Positions 43,918 through 56,019 are shown, counted from the stretch's first letter. The stretch is DNA of 64,000 nucleotides from Linnemannia hyalina (GCA_019671135.1 JAHRHY010000029.1:186001-250000), one strand, 5' to 3'. Notes: generated by a model not told the origin, from the letters alone. Made by a program: numbers and translations.

Positions 43918-44673
43918 CTACTGCCCCACAATCTTCACTATGTAGAGTGGGTGCAACATCAATAGTTTCGCTTCCTCCACAGCCTTGCGCTTCGACAACC
44001 GGGTCGGGGCCTGAGTGTCATCGATCGCCTTGCGCTTCCTGGACTGCCGAGGTTGACTTGACTTGGGCTTGGCATCGGTGTTGGATGAGATGCTTTTGCT
44101 ACTTCCAACTCCGTCTGCACGGGTGGAGGCTCGTGCTTGATTTTTCCTTGTCCGGGGTTTGACCGAATACCGACACCGATGTACGAGGGTTGTTGGGCGC
44201 TCTTGTTTTATGGTATCCATGGTATCCTTGTGGTCCACGGGTGGAGGTCGGTCGATAGTCCGGTATCTGTTGAAGTGCTGTGATGATTTTTGTCTCTGGG
44301 TAGACCTGTTCGACGAAGAACTATTTTCAAAAAAGATGACTATTAAAATCAACCGTGAGATATGGCATTTTCGATGGCTATACAAATTATTGCAATGTTG
44401 ATCTGTACCTTGTTTGGCTCGCTCGACTGGTCATTTCCAGCTCGCTCTTTCTCTGGCTGTGGATCGACCAGGCCTCTGCAAAACGTGCCTTGACCTTCTC
44501 TACCGTCAGTGTACCCGGAACATCATAGCTGCCGTTTGTTGTAGGTGAACTGGTGTTTGCCTTCCACCGACAAAAACTCGGATCGACGAGGCAAAGTTTA
44601 GCTTGTCCTTGTTCTTGAATTCGACGCGGCTGTCGGTCAGATACACTTCCACCATGGACGGCACATCCATTCC
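43918..44673 (-). pseudogene. XPG-Fanzor paralogue, fragment C (late XPG part and linker)
   Basis: From 44673 the minus strand reads DVPSMVEVYLTDSRVEFKNKDK then ASSIRVFVGGRQTPV. This matches copy A's second exon (REIVTAYLTHGQVVVKNTK, NSIRVFILLQQEP). After the probable intron comes SSQHFNRYRTIDRPP, matching copy A's TFNRYRTVESPA at the start of the linker. It ends with a basic Ser/Lys-rich stretch and a stop at 43918, with no helical or RuvC region. Stops and frame changes occur near 44520. Its upstream edge is joined to copy B's truncated end within about 45 bases, so B and C look like two copies merged by deletion. Confidence 0.55.
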
Positions 44674-44716
44674 TAATTAAAAAGATATATGAGAATTAAA
44701 ACAAGCAGTAGTAAAT

Positions 44717-47700
44717 CATCCACCAACAATCCCAAGCAGTCTCTCCGCGATGGTTTGATACTCTGCTTGTCGGACCCGCGTCATATCCCAATGATACCTC
44801 TGATACCGATGGTCGTCTCCCTATAGACCCTTTTCAGCCGTTGCTCGACCTGCTCCAGCTCTCTCACATACTCACAACGCTCGCACCTTGTCCTCGAAGG
44901 GGTGGCGGACGGGTTCCGATGTAAACAATGGACTTCTCCTCGTCACCTTGTGGTGTAGCCATCTTTTTGTTCTCGAGCCACCTTCTGAAGCGAAATGATG
45001 GCTGATATACGGCCATCTGCTTCACCGCCAAGTTGCCAAGTTATAGTAGGCAGGTCTCGATAGGGTCAGGGGCGAATCCGTTACATGAGGTTGCGCGGAG
45101 GTGAAGGTGGAGGCTGATGCGGGCACTGGATCCACGGACGCTGACCCTTGGCTGGCGAGGCTGGTCGATTCCTGGTTGGTGGTGATGATTCCGTCCATGC
45201 TGGACCTCTCCTCAGCCTTCTTGCCATCCAAGTCATTGGGTATATGTGCGAACACTCCAACCACACACGCCTGGCCCCCATCCAAGGTTAAAATCTTCAT
45301 CCTGTCCACGTCCTTTCCAGGCCAAAGCTCTTTGATGTCCTGCTCGCTCTTGATCACATTCCGAATTTCTTGAAGGAAACCGTTAACCCCTGCAACGGCT
45401 GTAGTGATTCTTGAGGGCATATCCTCCTCGGCCAGTCTTTTGAATAGAGCGTCTTGTCGTTCACGCAACTTGAGGGTCATAGCCTGGACCAGGAAACCGT
45501 CCGTTCGTATCGATCCTTGAGGGATGTAGCCGCCACGGTGATAGTCCTTTGGCTTTGTCTCTTCAACCAACTGTAAATGATCCCGAATCTGATCCAAAGA
45601 GAGCAGTTTGATGGCCCCGCGATGAACGGCCTTGCTCTTTTGACAGTTTGACAGCTCAACAGAATCAATGACGGAGATAAAGTTCTAGATGATAACCCCA
45701 GGCTCACTTCCCCCGATCCAGTCCTCGAGATCCTTAACAGATGCGAGGGCGGTATTGTCATCGTCCGAGAGGGCCAGCTCTCGCTCCGAAAATGTCACAA
45801 ACGGTTGCTGCAAGGGGGTGGTGGGAGCGAGTCGCCAGCTGTTCGGTATGAGCTCGTTGAGGGTAAGGTAGTTTTCCGCGGCCGAGATGTTTTCCAGAAT
45901 CCGGATATCGATGTGGGCCTCTAGTCGTCCCTTGTCCTTCAAGGTCTTGACCTATAGCGAAAAAGTTAAGAAGCATTAGCTATATATTTTGTAGCAGTGA
46001 ACTTCAGCCCACTCTTGCTAATAGCCCATGTATCCTTACCTGATCATACAAAAGGTGGGTGCCATTTTTATACATCTTCTTCAGTTCCACTGAGAGCTGT
46101 CCAGCGACGGACCGCACCAAAGAGTTCGCCGTGAACAGCATTCTTTCGTTGAGCTCGTTTCGATTTCTACAGATGTCGAAGAGTTGAAGCCCTACCAAGA
46201 AGCTGATGAAGGTTCCTTGAGTACAAGTAGGTCAGGAAAGACTGAAGGAATTGGACGTGTTTGTTACCTTTTCCTTCTGTATCCAAGTCGTCTGAATCCT
46301 CCTGACTGTCGTCGACGTCGTCGTCACCACACTTGTTGACTTTGAGCTCAACCCTCTCACACAGATAGTCCAAAGGGTCTCGCTCGTCCATCGTCACCGC
46401 ATCCCGCCGTACCTCCAGCCGCTCTGACTCCGACGTGGTCTTGCCTGCTTTCCTCAGTTCCTGTCGCTTAGACTCCTCCGCTGCCTTCATACGAGTCCGC
46501 AACTTCTCCAGAAACCCACCAATGAGGCCTTGACTTTGATACAGTTGGTCGCCTCGAGCTGTAGATCAGGCCGATCCGACAAGACTCGTTCGATATTTGT
46601 CTTCAAAGTACCGACTTCCAGCTATGATATGGGATGATGGTGCCAGCCGAGAGACCTCACGAAACTTTGCTTGCCCTTCTCAGCGTACGAGTTCGATCTC
46701 TCATCGGATGGCGGCTTTTTTCGAGTCTTCTTAGCCTTCCCATCCTTCTTTTTGCTGTCCTTCTTGGTGCTGCTGGTGGAAGTGTCGTCGGGGGACTCGG
46801 GAGCCTTCTTGGGCGGTTTCCAAACCAATTGCTTGGCCTTGGGTGAGGGCTCATGAGCCACGTTCCCTAGTCGCTCCTTGAAGGAAAATCGCTGACGATG
46901 TCGAGGTATCCGTGTTCTGGTTAACGGTGGATGACTCTGATCTTGCGGATCCGAAAACGAGCTATAGGCTCCAAACTAGCAGTGGGTGGCTGTTGAGGGA
47001 AGGGTTCAGAGTCCCTGGAAACCGGTGCTGGGGATTCGATTGTCCGATACCGATTAAAAGATCTCGGAACTCGCAATCATGCGATAGTATCGTCGGAGGA
47101 CCTATCAATTATTTTAAGAAAAATACAAACATGATGAGATGCACTTCATGTATATAGCTTGATCTAGATAGGACCAATAATAAATAGTTACCTAGGCTGA
47201 ACTCCCCGCGTTTGACTCTGTTTATATTGGTCACATCGCGTACAGAAATCATGAAATCGGCCTTGTAGTTGCCCGAACAGGATCTGAGAACCGGGCCGGG
47301 ATCCATCACTTTCAACCCTGGTTTGTCGGAGATCCACAAAGACTCTGATCGAGATGGCAAAGTCCTGATTGTTGGTGTTTTTTGAGATAACCCGGATGTC
47401 AGATCGATAAGCCAAGACGATGTCCTTCGGGTCTATTAAGAAACGCAAGATATCAATGAGCACAGTCAGGATTTCATATGAAAAGGTAGCCAAGAATATC
47501 AAGGGATAGCAATTTTCCATTTGATCATTACCTGCACGCTTGATAGACTTGATAATAGAAAAATTAGCCCCCGGGCCAAGGGAGTGAATATTCCTTTCAT
47601 AGTTGTTGCGACTCACAACCGTCATAGCGGTCAACTGGGAACGGGTGATATCAAGAGCTTTCAAAAGATCTGGAACGGTGTACACGAGGATGAGACCTCC

Positions 47701-48330
47701 GGATACGGGACGCTATAGAGTTCGGATGGAGGCGTACGCAAGCATATCGGAGTCACCAGAGATGATAATGTCGTCTGGCTCCGCATCGCAACTTTGACAG
47801 TCCAGCCCGCGTCCTGCATGTGCTGTGCAAATTCCAGGCGACTTTCCTGAGACCAGTAAAAAGATGATGCCAGTCCCGACCCGTTTTCTAATGCGGAGAC
47901 CGTTGTCCAGACAGGACTCGGGTGTGTCCAGGGCTGTGGCGGTGCGTTCTAGTGCTCTGTTCCGTACTTCTTCTCGCTCGGCGGCTGTGTCACTCTTTTC
48001 CACTGCCTGATAGCCGTCGATATAGAATGACATATCCAGCAGACCTCCTTCTCGAGCATATGGTGCGCGACATCTGGAGGATTGTTGGAGTAACTGCTTC
48101 GAATGACACAGGTAGCATGTTCCGAGGACATCAAGTCTTCGACATCCGTTGGTAGCAATTTTGGAGACGATGGACTGGTACAATAGAGCAGGGTTGTAGC
48201 CCTTGCGTCGTATGAATGGGAAACAAAAAGACAGACCAAAGTGGTTGGCGCTGGCACATGTGTCGAAGGAAAGAGAGGTGTTGTTGTGTACGCGCACAAC
48301 CTTAATCCCAAACACACTGACGGAACTCAT
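44717..48330 (-). pseudogene. XPG-Fanzor paralogue, copy B, decayed
   Basis: It has the same domain order and orientation as copy A. XPG part: FCFPFIRRKGYNPALLYQS, FYIDGYQAVEKSDTA, ISGDSDMLAYASIRTL, then TAG where A has Trp, then VYTVPDLLKALDITRSQLTA and SRNNYERNIHSLG; Asn replaces the last active-site Asp. Linker and helical part: 46.9-46.0 kb. RuvC-I: ILTLDGGQACVVGVF near 45290. Then an 8-base duplication (ttggcaac) near 45030 shifts the frame, and the sequence stops matching after ERLLGIVGG at 44717. RuvC-II, zinc ribbon and RuvC-III are gone. The original ATG is replaced (A's MGLFDW corresponds to FGLSFC); the upstream ATG at 48330 is in frame. Confidence 0.65.
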
Positions 48331-49375
48331 TTATTTCCTATCTAGCAGGGAAATAAAGATGGCGTTTCTTTTTACTATCACGAACCCCTGCCATTGTGTG
48401 TCTTCCCTCTGATGTTCTCTATTCTATTCTAGCCATCTGCTCGGCATCTCATAATGGTAATCTATAAAGTGCAGGCGTAGGTCACGATGGAAGTCCTGTC
48501 ATGTTAGGTCAAGCCTCCTTGAGATGGAGCGTGGCCAACGGATTCACATCTGTGCCGCGTTAGTCGGGGAGGAGAGTTTCAGTCTGTTGCCGCGTGCCCT
48601 TTGCGGTCGTGCCAGCAGATTGTTGCATTCTTGGCGAGACTTGAAAAGAGGAGGAGGGGGGATGGACACGCGTGGTCGTGACGGACTGTTGAAGCAAAGT
48701 ATCTTGTTCTTCCTCGTTCCCCTATAATTACAGCTTTGTTTCTTTGTGAGCAACTGAGCATCCATAGTTGGTGATCGGTGTGATAGAAATGGCCCTAACG
48801 TCTATCTTTTTCCTTCTTTGTTATTGTGTTGGTCTCGTTCAATGCGAACATGCTGTGTCGTAGGCTAACTACTATGGGAGGTTTTGACAGGATCAAAGGC
48901 GTATTAGCATCAGAGTGGACAATGTCGAGCCTAGAAGTAAAGAGCAGGAGTCTAGTGATGTGTCAGGATCAGTGCGTGTCAAGGAGTACATGCCGTGGCT
49001 CATGGTTGTTTTCTTTTTCAAACACCTTCTGACATACCATGCCCTACAGAAGCACGCCTTGCAACACTACGCCAATCTCGTATTAACTCCGCTATTGTTG
49101 ACACTCGCGCCAAAGCCGACATTTTTCTCTTTTACTCTGGAAGCGAGAGGAGAGCCCATCTGTTTTTTCACCTCCCTCCGACGTATTTGTTGACAAACAG
49201 TACAGTCACTTCCTCGGAGAAGCAAAGAAAATTTCCCGCTGCGCAGTCGAGTTTGAAGTCTAGGCCGTTTTGTTACAGTAAGATAAACATGTTCGTCATC
49301 TCTCACCATGCCCCCACCAACCCTCATGTACACTAGTATAAATACCCCTCTTGCAATAAACAGCATCTTTTTTTG
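48331..49375. other. Intergenic, nothing recognised
   Basis: No motif-bearing frame was found on either strand. The last part (49330-49375) has AATAAA and leads into the minisatellite. Confidence 0.45.
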
Positions 49376-49545
49376 CCCATTCCTCTCTTCTTAGCCTTCC
49401 TCTCTTCTTAGCCTTCCTCTCTTCCTAGCCTTCCTGTCTTCCTAGCCTTCCACTCTTCCTAGCCTTCCTGTCTTCCTAGCCTTCCTCTCTTCCTAGCCTT
49501 CCTGTCTTCCTAGCCTTCCACTCTTCCTAGCCTTTCTCTCTTGTC
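49376..49545 (+). repeat. Minisatellite of about 16-17 bases, CTTCCTAGCCTTCCTGT type
   Basis: About ten units of CCTTCCTCTCTTCTTAG or CCTTCCTGTCTTCCTAG follow each other, with T/C variants that alternate in a higher-order pattern (Ctct, Ctgt, Cact). It ends 55 bases before the membrane-protein ATG, so it probably sits in that gene's promoter or leader. There are no spacers, so it is not a CRISPR array. Confidence 0.85.
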
Positions 49546-49598
49546 TCTTCCTTGTTCACGTCACCTCGCCTCTGTTCTTATTACACATCTGGATTGTA

Positions 49599-51388
49599 AT
49601 GGATATCGAAATCGTTATCAAGGATGATGTCCTTAGGGGCATTGTCACGAGCATGCTTCTGGCTGTCGTCGGTGGATTCTTCGTCGTCATCATCCAAAGC
49701 GCCAGAGAGGGAGTGACCGTTTGGTTGTACAAGCATTTCCCTAAGAATAGGGGCAAGTTGTACGTTATGGCAACATCTCGTGCTGGATCGTACTTGGATG
49801 TGCTTGGATTGCTCAACCTTCTTGGTGGATTTCCGATGTTTGCCGTCTTGTTGCTCATGACCATTGGCATCCTGGGCCAGACTTTCTCGGGCCTTGTCGT
49901 CAGCACCAAAAATATCTCCACAGACTTCTGCACCAGCACTGGATGCTTCTCTACGGGATTCGGGCAGAATCCATTGGAAGGGTACGACAACGCCACAAAC
50001 ATCCTCCCGGCAGAGACCAGAGAGTTTTCGTCGATGAACAACTTTGTGCTGCAAAGCCTCAACAACACCATCGCGTCGGGTTTGCCATGGGCGGGCAATC
50101 CGAGACGGCTTACCGCGGCAAACTTCCCACCAGAGATCCATAAAGTTCCATTGGAGAGGTTGAGTCGACGAGTGGAATTTACCGGCATCTACGACACTGT
50201 GCAGATATACGGAGCTGCGCTAAGAGTTGATTACGCGAATGGCACCTCCTTTTTGTTGTCGGCAGGAGTAACAGAGGCAAGTAACTATACGGAAGTCTAC
50301 GATGGATGGTCCTTCGGCGACGATATTGCGAACGCCACGAACGGTACTTTTAAAGTAAAGCCATTCTACTTGTCAACGAACACCACTGCCGGGATTGCCT
50401 TGCTACTTGGCACGTCGTCCATAGACGGCTTCGGCAACGTGCAGTCCATCCAGGAAGCACGCGATCGTGCGACGAGAGGGAACAATACCGACATTACAAG
50501 AACAACTTACTATGGGCTATTTGCCTACCAAAGTTGGTTGGCCATCATAGATCTCACCTTCCGGGCTCAAAGCGCAGGGAAAGCCGGTCGACTCGAGCTC
50601 TCCATCGCCAGCAACGTACGGCAAGTAAACTCCGCTGACTCCACCCTCTTGTTTAGCGCAGTGTTAACCAACTTGAATGCCAATTTGAGGGTGTTGGGGA
50701 ACCATAGTCGAGAGCTGCAAGCGGTATTTCGTCAGCAGGATGCCATGTCATCCATATTTGAGAATGGAGACCTTCTCAGCTACGTTGCTACTTGCTACGC
50801 CATGGCGGTCTCCCAAACGCGACCAATCGGCATGATCAAGGGGTACGAACAAGCCGGCATCATCACACCCGCCATCTCTATCAAGTTGGTGTTGGCAATC
50901 CCATTGCTGTTGGTCACCATCGCCTTTCTTGTTCCATACGCCATCGTTACCATCAAGTTATACACCAACAACGACAATTGGCTCTCGTACAAGCTCCACG
51001 TAGATGCTCGAGAGTACATCATCAACTTGTGCCATTCGAGGTTCATTGTAAACAGGCTGAGAGATGATGACGAAGTCTTGAAGATAATCCGCGAAGATCA
51101 TGGCGATGATGGGCCGATATTCGAGCTCGGAGAGTTGGATGTGTAGACTGAGAACTATTTTCTGCCGTTGCATTTTGCGACTGCCAGGCAGAAGAGGCCA
51201 ACGAGCTTTCTCTCAACAAAGACAAAGTGATCAGCGAGATTGTAAGTTTGTATTCCCTATTCAATGGTTCAAATATGCATGCCTTTTAAAGATTGTCCTT
51301 GCTAATCCCCTCTTTATTTTTAATCAACCCATAGTATGTAACCGAGGACTGGCGAGGATTGGATGGAGTATCTACAAAAATAAAATGA
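49599..51388 (+). CDS. Glycosylated membrane protein of unknown function
   Basis: The main exon (49599-51140) starts MDIEIVIKDDVLRG. Membrane segments lie at about residues 13-33 (IVTSMLLAVVGGFFVVII), 70-92 (GLLNLLGGFPMFAVLLLMTIG) and 425-450 (LVLAIPLLLVTIAFLVPYAI). Between the second and third lies a large domain with many N-glycosylation sites (NIS, NAT, NNT, NGT, NYT, NHS) and two close Cys (FCTSTGCF), so it probably faces the cell exterior or lumen. The single-exon reading stops at 51146, but GTGTAG at 51141 joins in phase to AEEANELSLNKDKVISEI (51188-51241) and, by GTAAGT and ATAG, to YVTEDWRGLDGVSTKIK (51335-51388). I prefer this three-exon form. No family is recognised. Confidence 0.6.
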
Positions 51389-51544
51389 GCAAACTCTACA
51401 GATACCAAATAGGTGCAATGAGTAGATGTATGGAAGCCAGAGGCTATGGTTGTTGTTGGGAACCTACTGCATGAATGCTGGGCAACAACCGATCCAATCG
51501 CATTAGACACGATAAGGAGAAGAAGGGAGGAAAAGTTACAGCCG

Positions 51545-52100
51545 AGTATTCCCATGTGGTCCACCACCATAGTTTTGACAATGCCATCAAGTGTTTAACT
51601 GCGCAGATCAGACGGGATGCGGTGGGTTTAGTTATGTATGGCCGTAGCTTAGTTATGTATTTTTCAATCAGCATATGTATGAGTGGACCAGTAGCTAGTG
51701 CGGTCAGAGAGACAAAAAGCCCAAGTCGAAAAAACAGCTGGAGTTCTGGACTTTTTGCCCGCTATGTGTATGAGTGAGCCCATAGCTAGTGCGGCGAGGA
51801 AGTTCCGGGCTTTTTCGCTCGCTGTGTGTATGAATAGATGTAGAAGTAGTGCAGTGAGAGAGGTAGAAGATTCGAAGGGCCAAACAAAAAAGAATTACAG
51901 GTCCCCGGGCAAGTAGAATCACAGGCAAAAAAGCAGCAAAAATGAGAAAAGTGCGTGCGCGGGCGGTGTAAAAAAGAGATCGAAAGAAGAACTAGACTAC
52001 AGTTCTTTTTACGCATATGTTCTAATGCCCTTAAACATAGCAGTAGAAAAGAAAAAAAAGAAAGGGTAGAAGGAGAGAGAGGAGATGTTGTTCTTTCGAA
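51545..52100 (-). repeat. rDNA spacer-derived repeat, copy 1
   Basis: This block matches 61255-61810 closely, for example 'cagacgggatgcggtgggttta' near 51608 and 'gtgcgtgcgcgggcggtg' near 51950. It lies directly 3' of a 28S rRNA fragment on the minus strand, so it is the external spacer of an rDNA unit. Open frames on it are not genes. Confidence 0.7.
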
Positions 52101-52387
52101 CAAATCTATAGAACAATGGGCTTAATCTCAGCAGATCGTAGCAACAAAGCTACTCTACTGCCTACTGTTTACAATACCCCGTTCAATTAAAGTCGTCTAC
52201 AATGGATTTATCTCTTCCAATATTTGAAATTAACACTAGCAGGAACCTCAAAGCCTTTCCGCTCTGCAAGATAACCCCGCGTAGTATGACTCAGGAAACC
52301 CCCGACGCGAGTCTCTATTCGTACTCAACTAAAAATCGGAAAAGGCGGTAATCGTCGCGTTCGAGCACGGGTTCTGACTTGGAGGTG
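52101..52387 (-). rRNA. 28S rRNA 3'-end fragment, copy 1 (pseudogene)
   Basis: The minus strand matches the last about 290 bases of large-subunit rRNA. It contains the usual near-terminal phrase GGGGTATTGTAAACAGTAGG and the end ...GATTAAGCCCATTGTTC. The match stops at 'gttctgacttggaggtg' (52387), inside the region where a complete copy would continue into the GCTGAACGCCTCTAAGTC segment. It is a dispersed fragment, not a functional gene. Confidence 0.75.
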
Positions 52388-53346
52388 CCTTCGCCCCTGT
52401 GATAGGGGTGTGCGCAATCTTTCTGATAGAGGTCGAGGCGCGGTGTTAACTTTGAAAGCATATGCATCTATGATAGGCGTGCATGGTTTTTCTTTGTGAG
52501 AGGTGCGTGCGTCACTGCTACTTGGTTTTGGTATAGGGGTAGATGCACATTGTTTTTATTTGTTGGGGTGGTTGCATGGGGTTGCATCTGTGATGAAAAA
52601 TAGGAGCAATGGTTGCGTCTTTGATAGGTCACAGCGTGTTCCCAAGTCAAATCCTTTTCAGGGGACAAACAGAAAATCACAGTCGAAAAGTCTTCAGACA
52701 GGGAGCGTGCACTGCAGCTGCTTATTTTTTTTATACCTCATTGGAAGGTAGCAAATGCAAGAACATCGAGGCTCCTGAACAAGCAAATAGAATTCATGCG
52801 CATGATGGTGCAAAATGTATTGACCGTCCCAGGATAGCATTATTATTATTGTTTTTACTGTAGTCAGGATCCACCATCCCACTCCTCTGATTCCTCTGCT
52901 TCTACTAGTCGAGCTATGATACTGTACCTCTCTAGGTGGATTCTTGTAAAAAGTTTGATGCGCCACTTGGCTGTCTTCTTTGAAAGCGAACAAGATAGGG
53001 GTACATGTAGAGCGGGGTGCGGCCATGTAATCATTGTAGTTGAAACGAGATCGAAAAAATTGCGTACCTTGGCCCATAGGCGCAGTGCTCTGAGAGACAC
53101 CAGACCCCAGGGGCTCAAGGAGACGAGTTTGAGTCACGTATATAAGGAAATCGTTCTTTTAGACTGTCCCATAAAAACTCAACCAACCATTCCTCACGAC
53201 TCCAGATTCGCAACAACACTCTTAAGAACCGTCGCACGAACTTTCCCTAGCAACGACTCCCATAGTACCCCCACACGAGTCCCCACAAGAACTCTCGCAA
53301 GAAGCATCACAAGAACACTCTCGATTTCCTCCTGACCGACTTTGCT
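52388..53346. other. Spacer with diverged short repeats
   Basis: Phrases like 'tgataggggtgtgcg', 'tgataggcgtgcatgg' and 'tataggggtagatgcac' recur between 52400 and 52620 at about 50-base spacing. The remainder up to 53340 shows an imperfect ACGACTCC/ACAAGAAC leader for the next gene. No coding feature was recognised. Confidence 0.35.
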
Positions 53347-54330
53347 ATGAACTTTCTCACCGGCATCAAGAAATCAATCGGCACCCAAGCCCTCTACTAC
53401 GATGATAATGATGTCAACATGATCGACGTCCCTGTTTCTGGATGTGAAGGCGACTACATCCTTTCCGCGGCCGAACTCAAACGCTACTTCGGCGTGAAAG
53501 CCGCACGAATGGGGAAGCTTCCCGAATACCTCATCGTTCCGCGTCTCAATAGCACTTGGAACTCTTCCAGGAGCGAGTCCACCTCCCGCTCGTGGTGGGA
53601 CATCACCGGTGAAGTCGTAGCCTACAAGCCGCTTGCATGGGTCCCTATCGTCCGCGAGAAGGGCACTATCCCCTACAACCACTTCGAGACCGAGTACGAG
53701 AAGAATTCAACAACGATCGAGACGTCGGACATCTACGGCCACTTCGAGGCATCCTTCACCATGTCCATTGGTGGCAGCTGGAAGGCCGTTAAGGCGGAGG
53801 TCTCGACTACCACTAAGGTGGAGGCAAACTACAAGAAGTTCACAGAGGTGAAGGAGGAGATCAGGCAGAAAGGCACGATCGGCGACGTCGTCATCAAGGA
53901 GATCATCTTGGGCATGGCTCTGCGTGTGCAGCGCGTCTACGAGCATTCCGTGCACTTGCACCTCAACGACGAGGCCAAAGGCAACTCCCTTACCTGGGAT
54001 GGACCGTTGTCGTGGGGTGATCTCTGGGTCGCCTCCAATGCCCTCCCCAACGTGGAGTTCTTGCAGTTCCACCCTATGAGCATGACCGGGACTGGACACA
54101 GCAGTTCTCTGTTTCTTCAGGCTCTTCCGGTTTTCAACGCCGAACGCCATCTGGATAATTTGCATCTCGTCCTGAGTTGCAAAAGCTGGACTGATTGGTA
54201 CGTTTACAATGGCGGGGTCAAGACTGCTTACGCCATCGGGGCCGGCAGGACGGAGACTTTGCCTGTACCAGGCAAGCAGCCGTTGGTGACATTCATCGCG
54301 GCTGGCAATAGATCGGGAGTCGAGCAATGA
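53347..54330 (+). CDS. Hypothetical 327-residue protein
   Basis: A single exon begins MNFLTGIKKSIGTQALYYDD, with an A/C-rich leader and ATG in good context (tgctATGa). No signal peptide or membrane helix is seen. The middle (about residues 135-200) alternates polar and nonpolar residues with many Ser/Thr (ASFTMSIGGSWKAVKAEVST), a pattern of long amphipathic beta strands. Such strands occur in beta-pore-forming proteins but also in many beta-sandwich proteins, so this is only a remark. I recognise no family. Codon choice is even and strongly coding. The gene stands alone between an rDNA fragment and a solo LTR region. Confidence 0.6.
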   Translation: MNFLTGIKKSIGTQALYYDDNDVNMIDVPVSGCEGDYILSAAELKRYFGVKAARMGKLPEYLIVPRLNSTWNSSRSESTSRSWWDITGEVVAYKPLAWVPIVREKGTIPYNHFETEYEKNSTTIETSDIYGHFEASFTMSIGGSWKAVKAEVSTTTKVEANYKKFTEVKEEIRQKGTIGDVVIKEIILGMALRVQRVYEHSVHLHLNDEAKGNSLTWDGPLSWGDLWVASNALPNVEFLQFHPMSMTGTGHSSSLFLQALPVFNAERHLDNLHLVLSCKSWTDWYVYNGGVKTAYAIGAGRTETLPVPGKQPLVTFIAAGNRSGVEQ

Positions 54331-55566
54331 GTACCGAATCCAGAATGCGGTCTGAGTACAGGAGTTCTTTTTGAAGAAGGGGCTGTCCACGAAATAAAGA
54401 ATTTTTATCTTGTCTCGTCAGCCCATCTGCAATAGGAATGATAGTGATGAAGTAGAAGAGGGGCTTTATTGTCGAAAGAGGTGGAATTAAGCCAAGGGAG
54501 AAGGAATCCGTTTAGGTGTCCATTTATATGAGAGGAAGGGCTCGGTACTATTGCACCACCGATTATAATGTTAAATTGTTCACAGCCCATTAAGGAAGGA
54601 TTCAAGTAGTAGAATGTTGGGTGGGAGTTACTAACTCTTTCAGCCACAGAGGAAGCGATAATACTGACTGTGGTAAAGCTAATATATAAATCCATCCCTA
54701 GTGTGGTGAAGCAGGTGAGGGTTGGTCGTTGCAGCCTTTTTAGTGACATCTTTTTGACTAGTTTTAGCGGTCGTAGAAGCAATAACATGGAGACGAGAAA
54801 CGCGCTGGCTCCTGAGCTTTTTTTTTCCTTTTAGTTTTTAACCCACGTTTAGTTTTACGACTTAATTATCACGCAGTTACAACCACTTTTCGACATTACT
54901 GCCATCAGGCGTGCCCTCGCCCTGTGTCTTGTTTCCCTCAAGAATCATCGTTACCAGTAGAGTTTATCAGCTATTCAACTATTCCACTGACTCTATGTGC
55001 GCCAATCATGCTCTACACATAGAACCATTGATCGCCCTGATAGCGTTTCCGCCCGACCTCTGCTATCAACAAATATGCTTATCATAGGCTGATACATCGC
55101 GCAACAGTGAAAAACGCTCATAGATGACATGGTTCGCCTCGGATAGCAAGAAAGAGCTCAATTATCAGGGGTGTACTTCACTGTCATCACCCCTGCCTTT
55201 TCTTCCTTTTTACCTTCTTTTTCTATTATTTTACTCCCTTTTCATTCTTTAATATATTACGACCTCATATATGCGAACCTCCTGCTCCTCTCTAAGTCTG
55301 TTCTGCCCCTAGAACCTAGTTCTAGCTCGATCCATTTCAGTAAGACGTGATCCATAGTTACAACAAGACTCCACCGCGCCAGCACCTCCCTACATAAGCC
55401 CCTCCTTTGTTGTCTCTTGATAGTGTCCATTGATGCTGTCCTTTTGGTATTGTCCGTTGATGTTGTCTCTTGGTGTTGTCACTTGATCTTTTCCCGTCCT
55501 TTTCCCTTCTAGCATTCCTTGTTCTTTTTCAGTACCCCTTAATCATTTTCCTGCATCCCTTGGTAT
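54331..55566. other. Intergenic, nothing recognised
   Basis: No gene is supported. From 55420 to 55560 the phrase 'ttg(a/g)tgttgtctcttggt' recurs with variations, and a comparable series appears at 62870-63000, so the two places may share a diverged repeat next to an LTR or rDNA piece. Confidence 0.35.
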
Positions 55567-55983
55567 TGTTACTCAGGGGAGAGGGTCGACGGCCAGAGTT
55601 GTAGGACCGCTGTTAGGTCCTCAATTGGTACGGAGGAGGGGGGGAAGGGGGTTGTAGGTTGGAGGGAGGGGAAGTGATAATAGCGTCCTAAAAGAATCAC
55701 ACAAAACGATACACTGCAGCGTGCCAGCGAAACTCTTGTCAATACTGCTCTCGTCCAAGTGATGTGTAAAAGGACCTTGTATTCATATTATTAAAGAGGG
55801 GGTTGTTACCTGCAGCGAGCCAGCGAAACTCTTGTCAATACTGCTCTCGTCCAAGTGATGTGTAAAAGGACAAAGAGCAGACAAGAGGGCTCGGCGCACT
55901 ACTAATACTATGTCTACTAAAGAATATGACTGCTAACCTAAGGCATCGCCGCCACTGCCTAGCCACCACATCTTTTTGCAACA
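55567..55983 (-). mobile_element. Solo LTR, family B, copy 1 (GTAT target duplication)
   Basis: The element begins TGTTACTCAGG and ends TTTTTGCAACA. GTAT stands on both sides (55563-55566 and 55984-55987). It matches the reverse complement of 60208-60528. It is longer because a segment of about 60 bases ('gccagcgaaactcttgtc...tgtaaaaggac') is present twice (55722-55778 and 55812-55871) with 33 bases between. No internal coding region adjoins it. Confidence 0.7.
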
Positions 55984-56019
55984 GTATGTTCCTCGATGTT
56001 GTCTCTTGCTTGATGGGAA

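Noticed and set aside
49376..49545. A CRISPR-like array
   Set aside because: The units are contiguous without spacers and the organism is a eukaryote; it is a minisatellite.
51704..52103. Open frames repeated at 61414-61813
   Set aside because: They lie on rDNA spacer and the 28S end; similarity between the copies reflects rDNA, not protein selection.
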